Source: Firm-08 sp045546995 (GTDB lineage: Bacteria > Bacillota > Clostridia > Oscillospirales > QAKW01). From it: a stretch of 64,000 bases of DNA. A program made the position numbers and the translations under genes. A model generated the notes under the pieces. That model did no database searches and was not told the DNA's origin. It worked only from the letters and a program-made list of their open reading frames with translations. Of the stretch, positions 53,650 to 62,891 are shown in pieces. The stretch is from contig JAZQDW010000008.1 in assembly GCA_045546995.1 (NCBI GenBank), forward strand, positions 124,001 through 188,000. The letters run 5' to 3'. Position 1 is the first letter of the stretch. Each line of letters begins with the position of its first letter.

Positions 53650-55650
53650 GTGGATCATTTATCCGTTAAAAATTTAATAGATGATTTGCGTGCGTCCATC
53701 ACATATCATTCGCAGAAGTATTACAACGAAGATCAACCGGAGATTTCCGATTATGAATATGATATGATGGTGCGCAAGCTTCGCGCTCTGGAACAGCAGT
53801 ATCCGCAGTTTGACAGTGCAGATTCTCCTACCAAAAAGGTCGGCGGTAGCGCAACGAGCGGCTTTGAGCAGGTGACTCACGAGGTTCCTTTGATGAGTCT
53901 GCTGGATGCTTTTTCCTTTGCGGAACTTTTGGATTTTGATCAGCGTGTGCAAAAAGAGGTGGAGACACCCGAATATGCTGTTGAGTTGAAAATCGATGGA
54001 TTATCAGTAGCTCTTGAGTATCGTGAAGGTATTTTTGTGCGTGGCGCTACCAGAGGAGACGGCATGATAGGGGAGGACGTCACGTCAAATCTGATGACGA
54101 TCGGAGATATCCCAAAGATCCTGTCATCCCCTGTGAATATCACGGTGCGCGGCGAGGTCTATATGCCGCGAGAGTCTTTTGAGGCGTTGAATGCACAGCG
54201 TTTGGCCGATGAACAACCGCTGTTTGCAAATCCCAGAAATGCTGCCGCCGGATCTCTCCGGCAGCTGAATAGTGAGATCACTGCCACAAGAAAACTTTCC
54301 ATTTTTGTTTTTAACGTGCAAAAAGGTGATCGTCGATTTGCCAATCATCAGGAGAGCCTTGATTATTTAAAGGAATTGGGTTTCCCCGTAAGCCCTTATT
54401 ATACGGTCTTTAACAGTATGACCGCTGCTTTTACGGAGGTGGAGCGATTTGCTGAAATGCGAGACAAGCTTCCCTTTGATATCGACGGCGCAGTAATTAA
54501 GGTAAATGATTTTACACAGCGTGATGTTTTGGGGCAGACCAGTAAGTTTCCCAAATGGGCAATTGCGTATAAATATCCGCCGGAGCAAAAAGAAACAACC
54601 CTTAAAGATATTGTGATCCAGGTGGGACGCACGGGCGTTTTGACACCGAATGCGGTGTTGGAGCCGATACGGCTGTCCGGCTCAACCGTTTCCCGTGCGA
54701 CGTTGAATAATCGCAATTTCATCCGCGACCTGGATATCCGAATCGGTGACCGCGTCATTGTTCAGAAAGCCGGAGATATTATACCGGAGATCGTTCGGGT
54801 TAACCGCTCGAAACGAAACGGAACAGAGACACCGTATACGATGCCTACGCATTGTCCCGCTTGTGGCAGTGCAGTGGTGGAGGACGAGCACGGCATTGCG
54901 CTTCGCTGTGAAAATTTGGATTGTCCGGCGCAAATTTTCCGCAGGATTTTGCATTTTGTTTCGAAAGACGCCATGGATATTGACGGTCTTGGTCCGGCGG
55001 TCATCCGGCAATTGTTGGATGAGGGGTTGATTGCAGACGTTTCGGATTTGTATCGGCTGAAAACAGACGATCTGTCCGCGCTGGAGCGAATGGGTGACAA
55101 ATCGGCTGAAAACCTTGTTTCGGCAATTGAAAAATCAAAAACGGCTTCGCTGGATCGTTTGATCCACGCATTGGGCATCAGAAACATAGGTAAAGTCGCC
55201 GCAAAAACGTTGGCAGACGCTTTCGGTACGATGGATGCTTTGCTGGCTGCGGATGACGAGGTGTTGTTGGCACTGGATGATTTTGGTGAAATTATGGCTG
55301 ATTCGGTCAGAACGTATTTGATCGATGAGGATAATTTGGCGCTGATATCCCGCCTGCGTGAGCTTGGGTTGAATATGAGCCAGCCTGTATCAGAAACGGG
55401 AACGAAATTTGCCGGTAAAACATTTGTGCTGACCGGCACGTTGCAGACCATGACGCGTAGTCAGGCCGGCGCTTTAATTGCGCAGGCCGGCGGTAAAGTG
55501 GCGTCCTCTGTCAGCAAGAAAACCGATTTTGTTGTTGTCGGTGAAAATGCGGGCAGTAAAGAAACCAAGGCTCGAAATTTGGGTCTTACCATATTAGATG
55601 AGAGTACCTTTTTAGAAATGATCAATCAGGAGGATCAAAATGAACAGTAA
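53650..55650 (+). CDS. ligA: NAD-dependent DNA ligase LigA
   Basis: Seals nicks using NAD. Domain Ia (YYNEDQPEISDYEYD), the adenylation lysine in ELKIDGLSV (about 114-122), RGATRGDGMIGEDVT, OB fold, zinc finger with CPACGSAVVEDE and CENLDCPAQ (about 404-427), HhH repeats and a C-terminal BRCT domain (about 585-660, GKTFVLTGTL). 666 residues. The start is GTG, directly after the hemZ stop, with a GAAGGG site upstream. The 3' end overlaps gatB by 11 bases. Confidence 0.97.
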   Translation: MDHLSVKNLIDDLRASITYHSQKYYNEDQPEISDYEYDMMVRKLRALEQQYPQFDSADSPTKKVGGSATSGFEQVTHEVPLMSLLDAFSFAELLDFDQRVQKEVETPEYAVELKIDGLSVALEYREGIFVRGATRGDGMIGEDVTSNLMTIGDIPKILSSPVNITVRGEVYMPRESFEALNAQRLADEQPLFANPRNAAAGSLRQLNSEITATRKLSIFVFNVQKGDRRFANHQESLDYLKELGFPVSPYYTVFNSMTAAFTEVERFAEMRDKLPFDIDGAVIKVNDFTQRDVLGQTSKFPKWAIAYKYPPEQKETTLKDIVIQVGRTGVLTPNAVLEPIRLSGSTVSRATLNNRNFIRDLDIRIGDRVIVQKAGDIIPEIVRVNRSKRNGTETPYTMPTHCPACGSAVVEDEHGIALRCENLDCPAQIFRRILHFVSKDAMDIDGLGPAVIRQLLDEGLIADVSDLYRLKTDDLSALERMGDKSAENLVSAIEKSKTASLDRLIHALGIRNIGKVAAKTLADAFGTMDALLAADDEVLLALDDFGEIMADSVRTYLIDEDNLALISRLRELGLNMSQPVSETGTKFAGKTFVLTGTLQTMTRSQAGALIAQAGGKVASSVSKKTDFVVVGENAGSKETKARNLGLTILDESTFLEMINQEDQNEQ

Positions 55651-57079
55651 TTACGAAATCGTTATTGGCTTAGAGGTTCATGCCGAACTGAAAACCAAAA
55701 CTAAAATTTATTGTGCTTGCGAAAACAAATTCGGCGGTGAGGTCAATACCCAGTGTTGTCCCGTTTGTATGGGTATGCCCGGCGCATTGCCTGTGCTTAA
55801 CAAAAGGGTAGTGGAGTATGCTATCAAAATGGGTCACGCCGTACATTGTACGATTAATGAAAACCTGAAGCAGGATCGTAAGAACTATATTTATCCCGAT
55901 CTTCCCAAGGCGTATCAGATCTCCCAGTTTGATATTCCGCTGTGCGAGCACGGCTACGTTGAGTTTATGCTCGGTAACGAGCAAAAGCGAGTCGGTATTA
56001 CCCGCATCCACATTGAAGAAGATGCCGGTAAGCTGCTGCATATGGAAGGCTTTTCTTCTACGCTCGTTGATATGAACCGTTGCGGCGTGCCGTTGATCGA
56101 GATCGTTTCCGAACCGGATATGAGAAGCGCTGCCGAGGCCAAAGAGTATCTGGAAACCATTAAGACGATTTTGCAGTATATTGACGTTTCCGACTGTAAG
56201 ATGCAGGAAGGATCGATTCGTTGCGACGTCAACGTATCTGTTATGCCCAAAGGCTCCAAGACGTTCGGTACACGCTGTGAGATGAAAAATATCAATACTT
56301 TCAGCGGCGCAATGCGCGCCATTGAATATGAGGCAAAGCGTCAGATCGAAATACTTGAAAACGGTGGCGTGATCGAGCAGGAAACCAGAAAATGGGATGA
56401 TGAAAAGGGCGAAAACGTATTGCTCCGTTCTAAAGAGGATGCTCAGGATTATCGCTACTTTAAAGAACCTGACGTTATGCCTACCACGCTGGATCACGAT
56501 TGGGTCATTGCGCTGCAAAAACTGATTCCCGAGCTACCCAATCAAAAGATCAACCGTTATGTGGGTGAACTTGGCCTGTCAAACGATGATGCTGAAATTA
56601 TTGCAAAGGATTTTGCAAAGGCAAAGCTGTTTGAGGGAATGATCGCCGCGGCGGATATCAAGGCAAAGGATGCGGCCAACTGGATCATCGGCGATATTAC
56701 AAAATACTGCAATGATCATCAGATCTCTGCGGATGATTTTCCGATTTCTGCAGAAAAAATGGCTAAACTGATTGCATTGGTTGAAAAGGGCACGATTTCC
56801 GGTTCTGCCGCCAAAAAAGTATTTGCAGTGATGTTGACCAAGGATGCAGAACCGATCGATCTGGTCAAAGAAATGGGTCTGGAGCAGATCAGTGATAATT
56901 CGGCGCTGGAACAGCTGGTCAGTGACGTGCTTGCTAAAAATCCCGGCACGGTTGCCGATTATAAAAACGGCAAAACCAACGTTCTTGGCTTTTTGGTAGG
57001 TCAGTGTATGAAAGCCTCTCGTGGTCAGGGCAATCCTAAGATTTTGAGTGATCTGCTGCTGGCTGAACTGAAAAAGTAG
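55640..57079 (+). CDS. gatB: Aspartyl/glutamyl-tRNA amidotransferase subunit B
   Basis: Kinase/tRNA-binding subunit of GatCAB, which makes Gln-tRNA or Asn-tRNA from misacylated precursors. IGLEVHAELKT (about 9-19), the zinc-site residues CxC...CCPVCMGMPG (about 28-50), KNYIYPDLPKAYQISQ, RIHIEEDAGKL and the C-terminal YqeY-like helical domain (about 330-479). 479 residues, complete. gatC and gatA, normally just upstream, are missing; it overlaps ligA directly. It requires GatA and GatC, so these must be elsewhere in the genome if the enzyme works. Confidence 0.97.
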   Translation: MNSNYEIVIGLEVHAELKTKTKIYCACENKFGGEVNTQCCPVCMGMPGALPVLNKRVVEYAIKMGHAVHCTINENLKQDRKNYIYPDLPKAYQISQFDIPLCEHGYVEFMLGNEQKRVGITRIHIEEDAGKLLHMEGFSSTLVDMNRCGVPLIEIVSEPDMRSAAEAKEYLETIKTILQYIDVSDCKMQEGSIRCDVNVSVMPKGSKTFGTRCEMKNINTFSGAMRAIEYEAKRQIEILENGGVIEQETRKWDDEKGENVLLRSKEDAQDYRYFKEPDVMPTTLDHDWVIALQKLIPELPNQKINRYVGELGLSNDDAEIIAKDFAKAKLFEGMIAAADIKAKDAANWIIGDITKYCNDHQISADDFPISAEKMAKLIALVEKGTISGSAAKKVFAVMLTKDAEPIDLVKEMGLEQISDNSALEQLVSDVLAKNPGTVADYKNGKTNVLGFLVGQCMKASRGQGNPKILSDLLLAELKK

Positions 57080-57087
57080 GTGATCTT

Positions 57088-57636
57088 TTGAAATCTGTAT
57101 TTAAATTGGGCGGCACTTTGATTTTAAATCAGTTTATTGCTGATATTGCGTGTGCAATGTGCATTTTGCCTTTTCCGATGATTTTCGGTAAGGACAGTGT
57201 GACCACGTATGTTTTGTTTTTGATTTTAGATATGTTTTTCTTTTACTACATTTCATATCATAGCGCCTATAAGGTTGGATTTCATGATGTCAGCAGACAT
57301 TCCTCGGAACAATATGATCGAGGTTATCTTGGCCGTGGATTGCTGGCGGCAATTGCCGGTGCGGCGCCCAGTCTTTTGATGCTATTGGTTTATTTGATTG
57401 GACATATCGGCAATATCGTGCAGATCAAAAGTGCTTTGTACGTATTCAGAATGTGGAATTTGTATGCATACTGGCCGCTGTCACAGTTGATTCCCAATCA
57501 CGTTGTGTGGATCTGCGTAATCTGCCTGCTTACTCAAATGGTGTTTCCGTTTATCGGTTACGTTTGCGGTTGTAAGGGCATCGTTTTCTCGCAAATCGTT
57601 AAGGACAAACTGTCCTCGCTTTCAAAACATAAATAA
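57088..57636 (+). CDS. Polytopic membrane protein of unknown function
   Basis: 182 residues with four to five hydrophobic segments (about 7-28, 33-53, 85-113, 125-145, 148-170) and short charged loops, one being HDVSRHSSEQYDRGYLGRG. No signature I recognise. The start is TTG 57088, only nine bases after the gatB stop with AGGTGATC upstream, so it is probably co-transcribed. It precedes the CwlD-like amidase, which hints at an envelope role only by position. The absence of long soluble domains argues against an enzyme with an external active site. Confidence 0.7.
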   Translation: MKSVFKLGGTLILNQFIADIACAMCILPFPMIFGKDSVTTYVLFLILDMFFFYYISYHSAYKVGFHDVSRHSSEQYDRGYLGRGLLAAIAGAAPSLLMLLVYLIGHIGNIVQIKSALYVFRMWNLYAYWPLSQLIPNHVVWICVICLLTQMVFPFIGYVCGCKGIVFSQIVKDKLSSLSKHK

Positions 57637-57671
57637 TCGTTTTGAGGAATAAACTGTAGCGGTGATGCTAC

Positions 57672-58343
57672 ATGGATAAGGTTAACAAAAAAAAGATGCT
57701 GTTAGCGATTTTTGCGTGTATTTTGATTATTGGCTGTTTATTACTGCCGATGACCAGACCGATGGTCAAACAGGGATTGGTCAGATACGTTATTGATGCC
57801 GGTCACGGTTTGCCGGATGGCGGCGCCGTTGCCCCTGACGGTACAACTGAGCAGGAACTGACGCTGGCAATTGCACAGGATTTGTTTTCCTGTTTTCCAA
57901 GCGGCACAGCCGTTTTGACGCGCGATGGCGCAACCGGGCTGTGGCAGGAGGAAAGCACGATCCGCGAAAAGAAGATCGTTGATATGCGAGCTCGTGTTGA
58001 ACTTGTCAACCAACACAAAAATGCCACGTTGATCAGTATTCATATGAATACGTTTTCTGATGAGGATGTGTATGGCTGTCAGGTGTTTTATCGTTCGGGA
58101 GATGATGAATCACTATCTCTTGCACGGGCGATTCAAGAAAAGATCAATACAACCTTTCAGCCGGAGAACACAAAGGTGTGTAAGCCGATTCCCGATAATT
58201 TATACCTGTTTAAAAACGTTGAAAATCCATCCGTTTTAATTGAATGCGGCTTTTTGACCAACGCGGATGATTTGAAAAATCTTAAGGATACGCAGTACCG
58301 TGATAAGTTTACAAAGGTGATTTTTAGTGTACTGCAGTCATGA
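57672..58343 (+). CDS. cwlD: N-acetylmuramoyl-L-alanine amidase, CwlD-like
   Basis: Amidase_3 family. An N-terminal signal-anchor helix (about 8-28) and one catalytic domain with VIDAGHGLPDGG (about 39-50; first zinc His), EQELTLAIA (Glu), ISIHMNTFSD (second His, about 121-130) and the C-terminal LIECGFLTN catalytic Glu. 223 residues with no binding repeats, the size of CwlD, which helps make muramic delta-lactam in the spore cortex so that germination enzymes can act. SpoVM and SipL in the window confirm a sporulating host; a housekeeping amidase cannot be fully excluded. Confidence 0.85.
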   Translation: MDKVNKKKMLLAIFACILIIGCLLLPMTRPMVKQGLVRYVIDAGHGLPDGGAVAPDGTTEQELTLAIAQDLFSCFPSGTAVLTRDGATGLWQEESTIREKKIVDMRARVELVNQHKNATLISIHMNTFSDEDVYGCQVFYRSGDDESLSLARAIQEKINTTFQPENTKVCKPIPDNLYLFKNVENPSVLIECGFLTNADDLKNLKDTQYRDKFTKVIFSVLQS

Positions 58344-58353
58344 GGAGATGCTT

Positions 58354-59733
58354 ATGGCAAAGGTTAAAAATAAATTTGTTTGCTCAAACTGCGGGTATGA
58401 AACCGTGAAGTTTTGGGGTAAATGCCCGAATTGCGGTGAATGGGGCACGCTTGAGGAGGAAATCGTATCCGAACAAAAAGGCGTAGGTACCAATGCCGCT
58501 GCAAACGCAAAAAAGGTTGAGATCACACCGATTTGCGACGTAGACGAAAGCATGGGCGAGCGTATGCTTACCGGCTTTAAAGAGTTTGACAGAGTGTTGG
58601 GCGGCGGTCTTGTGTTTGGCTCACTTGTACTTGTCGGCGGTGATCCCGGCATCGGTAAATCCACTTTGTTGCTGCAGGTTTGTGAAAAATTTGCACAAAG
58701 CAAAGAGGTTTATTACGTTTCCGGTGAAGAATCCAAGGGCCAAATCAAGATTCGTGCCAATCGGCTGGGTGTTTCTTCGCCCAATATCAAATTGATCTCT
58801 GAAACCGATATGGATACCATCGTTCAGCTGGTTTTGACCAATCGGCCTGATATTCTGGTTATTGACTCAATTCAGACTATGTCCTGCGGTACGGTTTCTT
58901 ATGCGCCCGGCAGCGCATCACAAATTCGTGAATCAACCGCGGCTCTGATGCGTCTTGCAAAAGAGCATGGCGTTACGGTTTTTGTGATCGGCCACGTGAC
59001 AAAAGAAGGATCTCTGGCCGGTCCGAAAATGTTGGAACATATGGTGGATACGGTTTTGTACTTTGAAGGTGACAAAAACCTGTCATATCGTTTGCTCAGA
59101 GCGGTGAAAAACCGTTTTGGCTCCACCAATGAGATCGGTGTGTTTGATATGGCTGCCGAAGGACTTGTTGAAGTGGACAACCCTTCCAAAATGTTTTTGG
59201 AAGGCAGACCGGAGGATGTGCCGGGCTCGTGCGTCACTTGTTTGATTGAAGGCTCTCGTCCTATATTGGCTGAAATTCAGGCCTTGGTTTCAAAAACCAT
59301 TTATCCCAATCCACGTAGATTGTCTGCGGGTGTTGACATCAATCGAATGCATTTGTTGACGGCGGTTCTTGAAAAACGAGCAAATTATCAGCTGTTTAAT
59401 CAGGATACTTATCTCAACGTAATCGGTGGCTTTCGCATTGATGAACCCAGCGCTGATCTGGCAATTGCTGTGGCAATCGCATCCAGTTTGGCAGATTTTG
59501 AGATCCCATCGGATATGCTGTTGATTGGTGAGGTTGGGCTTTCCGGTGAGATTCGCGCGGTCAACTTTTTGGAAAAACGAATCGACGAGGCGCAAAAGCT
59601 TGGCTTTAAAACGGTAATGGTGCCCGGCAGAAACAAAATTAAGGCACGTTATGCCGATATTGAGCTGATACAGGTAAAATCGCTTGCGCAGGCAATTCAT
59701 ATTGTAAGGAACAGCAGGGGAGAGAGCAAATGA
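58354..59733 (+). CDS. radA: DNA repair protein RadA
   Basis: RecA-like branch-migration helicase. N-terminal zinc finger CSNCGYETVKFWGKCPNC (about 8-25), Walker A GGDPGIGKST (about 91-100), the RadA KNRFGSTNE motif (about 251-259) and a Lon-like C-terminal domain with SAGVDINRMHLL and GEVGLSGEIRAV. I chose ATG 58354 (GGAG six bases upstream); longer in-frame starts overlap the amidase. 459 residues. Overlaps the next gene by four bases. Confidence 0.97.
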   Translation: MAKVKNKFVCSNCGYETVKFWGKCPNCGEWGTLEEEIVSEQKGVGTNAAANAKKVEITPICDVDESMGERMLTGFKEFDRVLGGGLVFGSLVLVGGDPGIGKSTLLLQVCEKFAQSKEVYYVSGEESKGQIKIRANRLGVSSPNIKLISETDMDTIVQLVLTNRPDILVIDSIQTMSCGTVSYAPGSASQIRESTAALMRLAKEHGVTVFVIGHVTKEGSLAGPKMLEHMVDTVLYFEGDKNLSYRLLRAVKNRFGSTNEIGVFDMAAEGLVEVDNPSKMFLEGRPEDVPGSCVTCLIEGSRPILAEIQALVSKTIYPNPRRLSAGVDINRMHLLTAVLEKRANYQLFNQDTYLNVIGGFRIDEPSADLAIAVAIASSLADFEIPSDMLLIGEVGLSGEIRAVNFLEKRIDEAQKLGFKTVMVPGRNKIKARYADIELIQVKSLAQAIHIVRNSRGESK

Positions 59734-61691
59734 GTTTTTCTGTTACAAAAAACAAAATCAAATGGATACTTCTGTCGCTGTTTACACTGATTATGGCGTT
59801 TTTGGGGATTTTTAACGACCTGGTTGCATTTGCCCGCAATAAATGGATCGGCCTTGCTATAGTATTATTTTTGTTTTTGGTTTTAGCGGCGTTACTGGTG
59901 TTTGATATCCGATTTGGCAAACGTGCCAATTTGGCGCTGACCGTAACCGCTTGTTTTGCCGTTCCGCTGGTTTCTTTTGAATGTGTTGAATTGCTGCAGA
60001 ATTCGGCGTTTGTGTCCGGCGTCGGCGCTTTTTTTGCCAATTTGTGTATATATATTGGCATGTTTTTGTTGATTGCCGCCGTATCCACACAGGTGAAATA
60101 CGCTGTGTTTATTGCGATGCCTATCTATGTGTTGATTGGTTTGGTCAATCATTACGTTCTTGCTTTCCGCGGCACGCCGATGCAGCCCTGGGATATCGCT
60201 GCGGCAAAAACAGCGATGAACGTCATTGACAATTTTATTTTTACGGTGGATGAGTTTGTTTTGTCATCTATTCTTTTGACCGCCGTTCTGATTTGTTTAG
60301 CGGCGTCGCTTGAAAAGATTGAGTTTGACAAAAAACAGCGACTTATTGTCACTGTTTCTGCTGTCTGTGTGGCTTTGTTGTTGACTGGCATACCGTATTA
60401 TTTTATTCAGGATAACCGCGGCAAATTTCATAAAGACGTTTGGAATCAAACGGTCAGCAGTGAAAGAAACGGTTACGTTGTAAACTTCCTTTTAAACCTT
60501 CAAACGATGAACAACACGCCACCGGAGGGGTATTCTGTTGATGCGGTAAATGATTTGCTTGCCGGGTACGAAACAGATTATTCTGCTAAGAAAAAGCCTA
60601 ACGTTATTGCGATTATGAATGAGGCATTTGCCGATTTGAACGCTGTAAATGATCTTGCGCTGGAACAGGACTATATGCCTTTTGTGCGTTCGTTGCAAGG
60701 GGCGGAAAATGCTGTTACCGGCACGCTGGACGTTTCTGTATTCGGCGGTGGCACTTGTAATACAGAGTACGAGTTTTTGACATCTAACGTCAGTTCTATG
60801 CTTCGTGTCGGTAGCTATCCGATGCAGCAGTTTGTAAATACCGAGTCGGTTTCGATCGCTTCCAATTTGAGATCCCTCGGATATAAAACGGTTGGACTGC
60901 ATCCGTATTACGGCTCCGGCTGGAACCGATCCAGAGCTTATCCGCTACTGGGGTTTGATCAGTTTATCACCATTGATGATTTTGCAGAGGATACGGGCAA
61001 AATACGCGAATATGTATCGGATGAAGCTTGTTATGAAAAGATCATAGAGGTATTTGATCAAACGCAGGAGCCGCTGTTTTTGTTTGCCGTAACTATGCAA
61101 AATCACGGTGGATATGAAACGGCGTGGGACGATATGCCGGATGACGTTTCGTTTGCAAAAGAAAATGAGTGCGAGCAAACGGATCGTTATCTTGAACTTG
61201 CTAAATTGACAGACGAGGCGACGCGTAAGCTTATAGAATATATCGATAATAGCGATAGCGAAACGATAGTGCTGTTTTTTGGCGATCATCAGCCGAGTCT
61301 GGGTGACGAATACGGCAAGCTGTTTCCAGTGACCACGACAGGCGAGCTGAGCGGTGCGGTTAAAAAATATCAAGTGCCGTTTTTTATCTGGGCAAATTAT
61401 GATATCGCCGAAGAACAGCTGGATTATATCAGTCCGAATTATCTGGCGCCGTTATTGATTGAAAAGGCCGGTTTACCGCAAACAGCGTATTATAAGTATC
61501 TAAATGATTTAAAGGAAAATATTCCAACGATCACAGCTATGGCATACAGAGACGCAAAAGGAAATTTGTTTGATGCAAATAAACCTGATGCAGAGAATGG
61601 CGTGTTGATCAATCAGTATGATATGCTGCAGTACAATAACGTATTTGATAAAAAGAATTTGTCTCAATCAAAGTTTAAGTATTATTATTAA
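59730..61691 (+). CDS. LTA synthase-family (sulfatase-fold) phosphoglycerol transferase
   Basis: 653 residues. Five or so N-terminal membrane helices (about 10-215) and a large exterior sulfatase-like domain (about 285-580). Motifs: VIAIMNEAFADL (first metal-site Glu, about 291-302), GGGTCNTEYEFLTS (likely nucleophile Thr, about 333), HPYYGSGWNRSRAYPLLGF, and FGDHQPSLGDE (about 512). These fit LtaS/YqgS-type enzymes that transfer glycerol phosphate from phosphatidylglycerol to polymer or glycan. The exact acceptor cannot be told. No terminator is apparent before the following recombinase region. Confidence 0.9.
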   Translation: MSFSVTKNKIKWILLSLFTLIMAFLGIFNDLVAFARNKWIGLAIVLFLFLVLAALLVFDIRFGKRANLALTVTACFAVPLVSFECVELLQNSAFVSGVGAFFANLCIYIGMFLLIAAVSTQVKYAVFIAMPIYVLIGLVNHYVLAFRGTPMQPWDIAAAKTAMNVIDNFIFTVDEFVLSSILLTAVLICLAASLEKIEFDKKQRLIVTVSAVCVALLLTGIPYYFIQDNRGKFHKDVWNQTVSSERNGYVVNFLLNLQTMNNTPPEGYSVDAVNDLLAGYETDYSAKKKPNVIAIMNEAFADLNAVNDLALEQDYMPFVRSLQGAENAVTGTLDVSVFGGGTCNTEYEFLTSNVSSMLRVGSYPMQQFVNTESVSIASNLRSLGYKTVGLHPYYGSGWNRSRAYPLLGFDQFITIDDFAEDTGKIREYVSDEACYEKIIEVFDQTQEPLFLFAVTMQNHGGYETAWDDMPDDVSFAKENECEQTDRYLELAKLTDEATRKLIEYIDNSDSETIVLFFGDHQPSLGDEYGKLFPVTTTGELSGAVKKYQVPFFIWANYDIAEEQLDYISPNYLAPLLIEKAGLPQTAYYKYLNDLKENIPTITAMAYRDAKGNLFDANKPDAENGVLINQYDMLQYNNVFDKKNLSQSKFKYYY

Positions 61692-61764
61692 AACAATTGG
61701 TTATGGGGATTAAATCATCATAAATGCCGCTTTTAGGCTTATTTTTTGGTTTACCCCTTCCCTT

Positions 61765-61794
61765 AATTATACATAATATTTATTATGTATAATT
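61765..61794. other. Candidate Xer/dif-like recombination site (inverted repeat)
   Basis: A 30-nt inverted repeat with 14-bp perfect arms around a TT centre. Read as a dif site it has an 11-base left arm ATTATACATAA (61766-61776), a six-base centre TATTTA and an 11-base right arm TTATGTATAAT (61783-61793). Aligned to the E. coli and Bacillus dif sites as I remember them, each gives about 19 of 28 identities, concentrated in the inner arms (CATAAT, ATTATGT). It lies 60 bp upstream of a Xer-type recombinase gene and just before the + to - gene-strand switch. A regulatory operator is the main alternative. Confidence 0.55.
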
Positions 61795-61854
61795 GCGTGT
61801 ATCGATTTGTCCCCCTTGCGTTTGGTAAATGTTTTGCGGAAATGAGGTGTATGG

Positions 61855-62850
61855 ATGCAAAAATATACTGATATTCCCCAGGTTGTTCGTGATTTTTTGA
61901 TGTATATTCAAATTGCGCGTGGCGAAAGCAAGGTTACCTGCGATGATTATTATTTTGATCTTCGCACCTTTTTCAGATATATGAAGATGGTTAAATGCGG
62001 CATTGAAGATCCGTTTGAAACGATCGACATTACCGATATTGACGTATCGTTCATCAAGACGATCACCTTGTCTGACGTATATGAGTTTTTGTTTTATCTT
62101 CGTGAGGTCAGAAACAATCATTCATCACGCTCGATCAACCGACGGATTTCCTGCTTGCGTACTTTTTATAAGTTTTTATTACGCAAGGATTTGATTTCGA
62201 CCAATCCAATTGAAGATCTCGAATCCCCTGCCCTTTCCAAGGAACTGCCAAAGCATCTTGATTTAGCGCAAAGCAAGGCTTTGCTTGAAAGTGTGGATGG
62301 GCCGAATAAGTTGCGCGATTTTTGCATTCTGACGATTTTTTTGAATTGCGGTCTGCGTCTTTCGGAACTTGTCAATTTAAATCTTTCGGATATCCGCAGT
62401 GATTTCGTTGTAATCAACGGCAAAGGTAATAAACAGCGCAATATATATCTTAATGATGCCTGCCGCGATGCAATAGAAGCTTATTTAAAGGTGCGTCCGG
62501 TGGATGGTGTAAAAGACAGAGATGCGCTTTTTATCAGTCGTAATCGTAATCGTATTAGTCCCAAAACGGTGCAGTGGCTGGTAAAAAAGCATTTATCTGC
62601 TGCCGGTTTGACCGAGCCGGGGCTTTCTACCCATAAATTGCGGCATACCGCCGCAACTCTGATGCATCGGCATGGCAAGGTGGACGTTCGTGTACTGCAA
62701 AAGGTGCTGGGACACGAAAATCTTGGAACAACACAGATTTATACACACGTTGATGACGATCAGGTGCGTGATGCAGCAATGTCCAATCCCCTTGCGAACG
62801 TCAAGCGCAAAAAGGACAAGCGGCAGGATGACGGCGCTGATGATCAATAA
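61855..62850 (+). CDS. Tyrosine recombinase, XerC/XerD-like
   Basis: 331 residues. N-terminal SAM-like core-binding domain (about 5-115; helical, with SRSINRRISCLRTFYKFLL) and a catalytic domain with the full active-site set: Arg in CGLRLSELVNL (about 163), Lys region NGKGNKQRNIYL (about 184-195), HKLRHTAATLM (about 262-272), LGHENLGTTQIY (about 285-296), and Tyr in QIYTHV. The size and closeness to Xer, with no extra DNA-binding domain, argue for a Xer-type housekeeping recombinase rather than a phage integrase. GAGG lies seven bases before ATG 61855; ATG 61851 is out of frame. A dif-like repeat lies directly upstream. Confidence 0.9.
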   Translation: MQKYTDIPQVVRDFLMYIQIARGESKVTCDDYYFDLRTFFRYMKMVKCGIEDPFETIDITDIDVSFIKTITLSDVYEFLFYLREVRNNHSSRSINRRISCLRTFYKFLLRKDLISTNPIEDLESPALSKELPKHLDLAQSKALLESVDGPNKLRDFCILTIFLNCGLRLSELVNLNLSDIRSDFVVINGKGNKQRNIYLNDACRDAIEAYLKVRPVDGVKDRDALFISRNRNRISPKTVQWLVKKHLSAAGLTEPGLSTHKLRHTAATLMHRHGKVDVRVLQKVLGHENLGTTQIYTHVDDDQVRDAAMSNPLANVKRKKDKRQDDGADDQ

Positions 62851-62891
62851 ATTGTTGTTTCGGCAGAACGGTTTGAATCTCACGTTTAAAT

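Noticed and set aside
61765..61794. Rho-independent terminator for the LTA-synthase-like gene
   Set aside because: The stem is nearly all A/T with one G-C pair per arm, and no U tract follows.
61855..62850. Phage or ICE integrase
   Set aside because: No phage or conjugation cargo, no tRNA attachment site; Xer-like size and domain layout.
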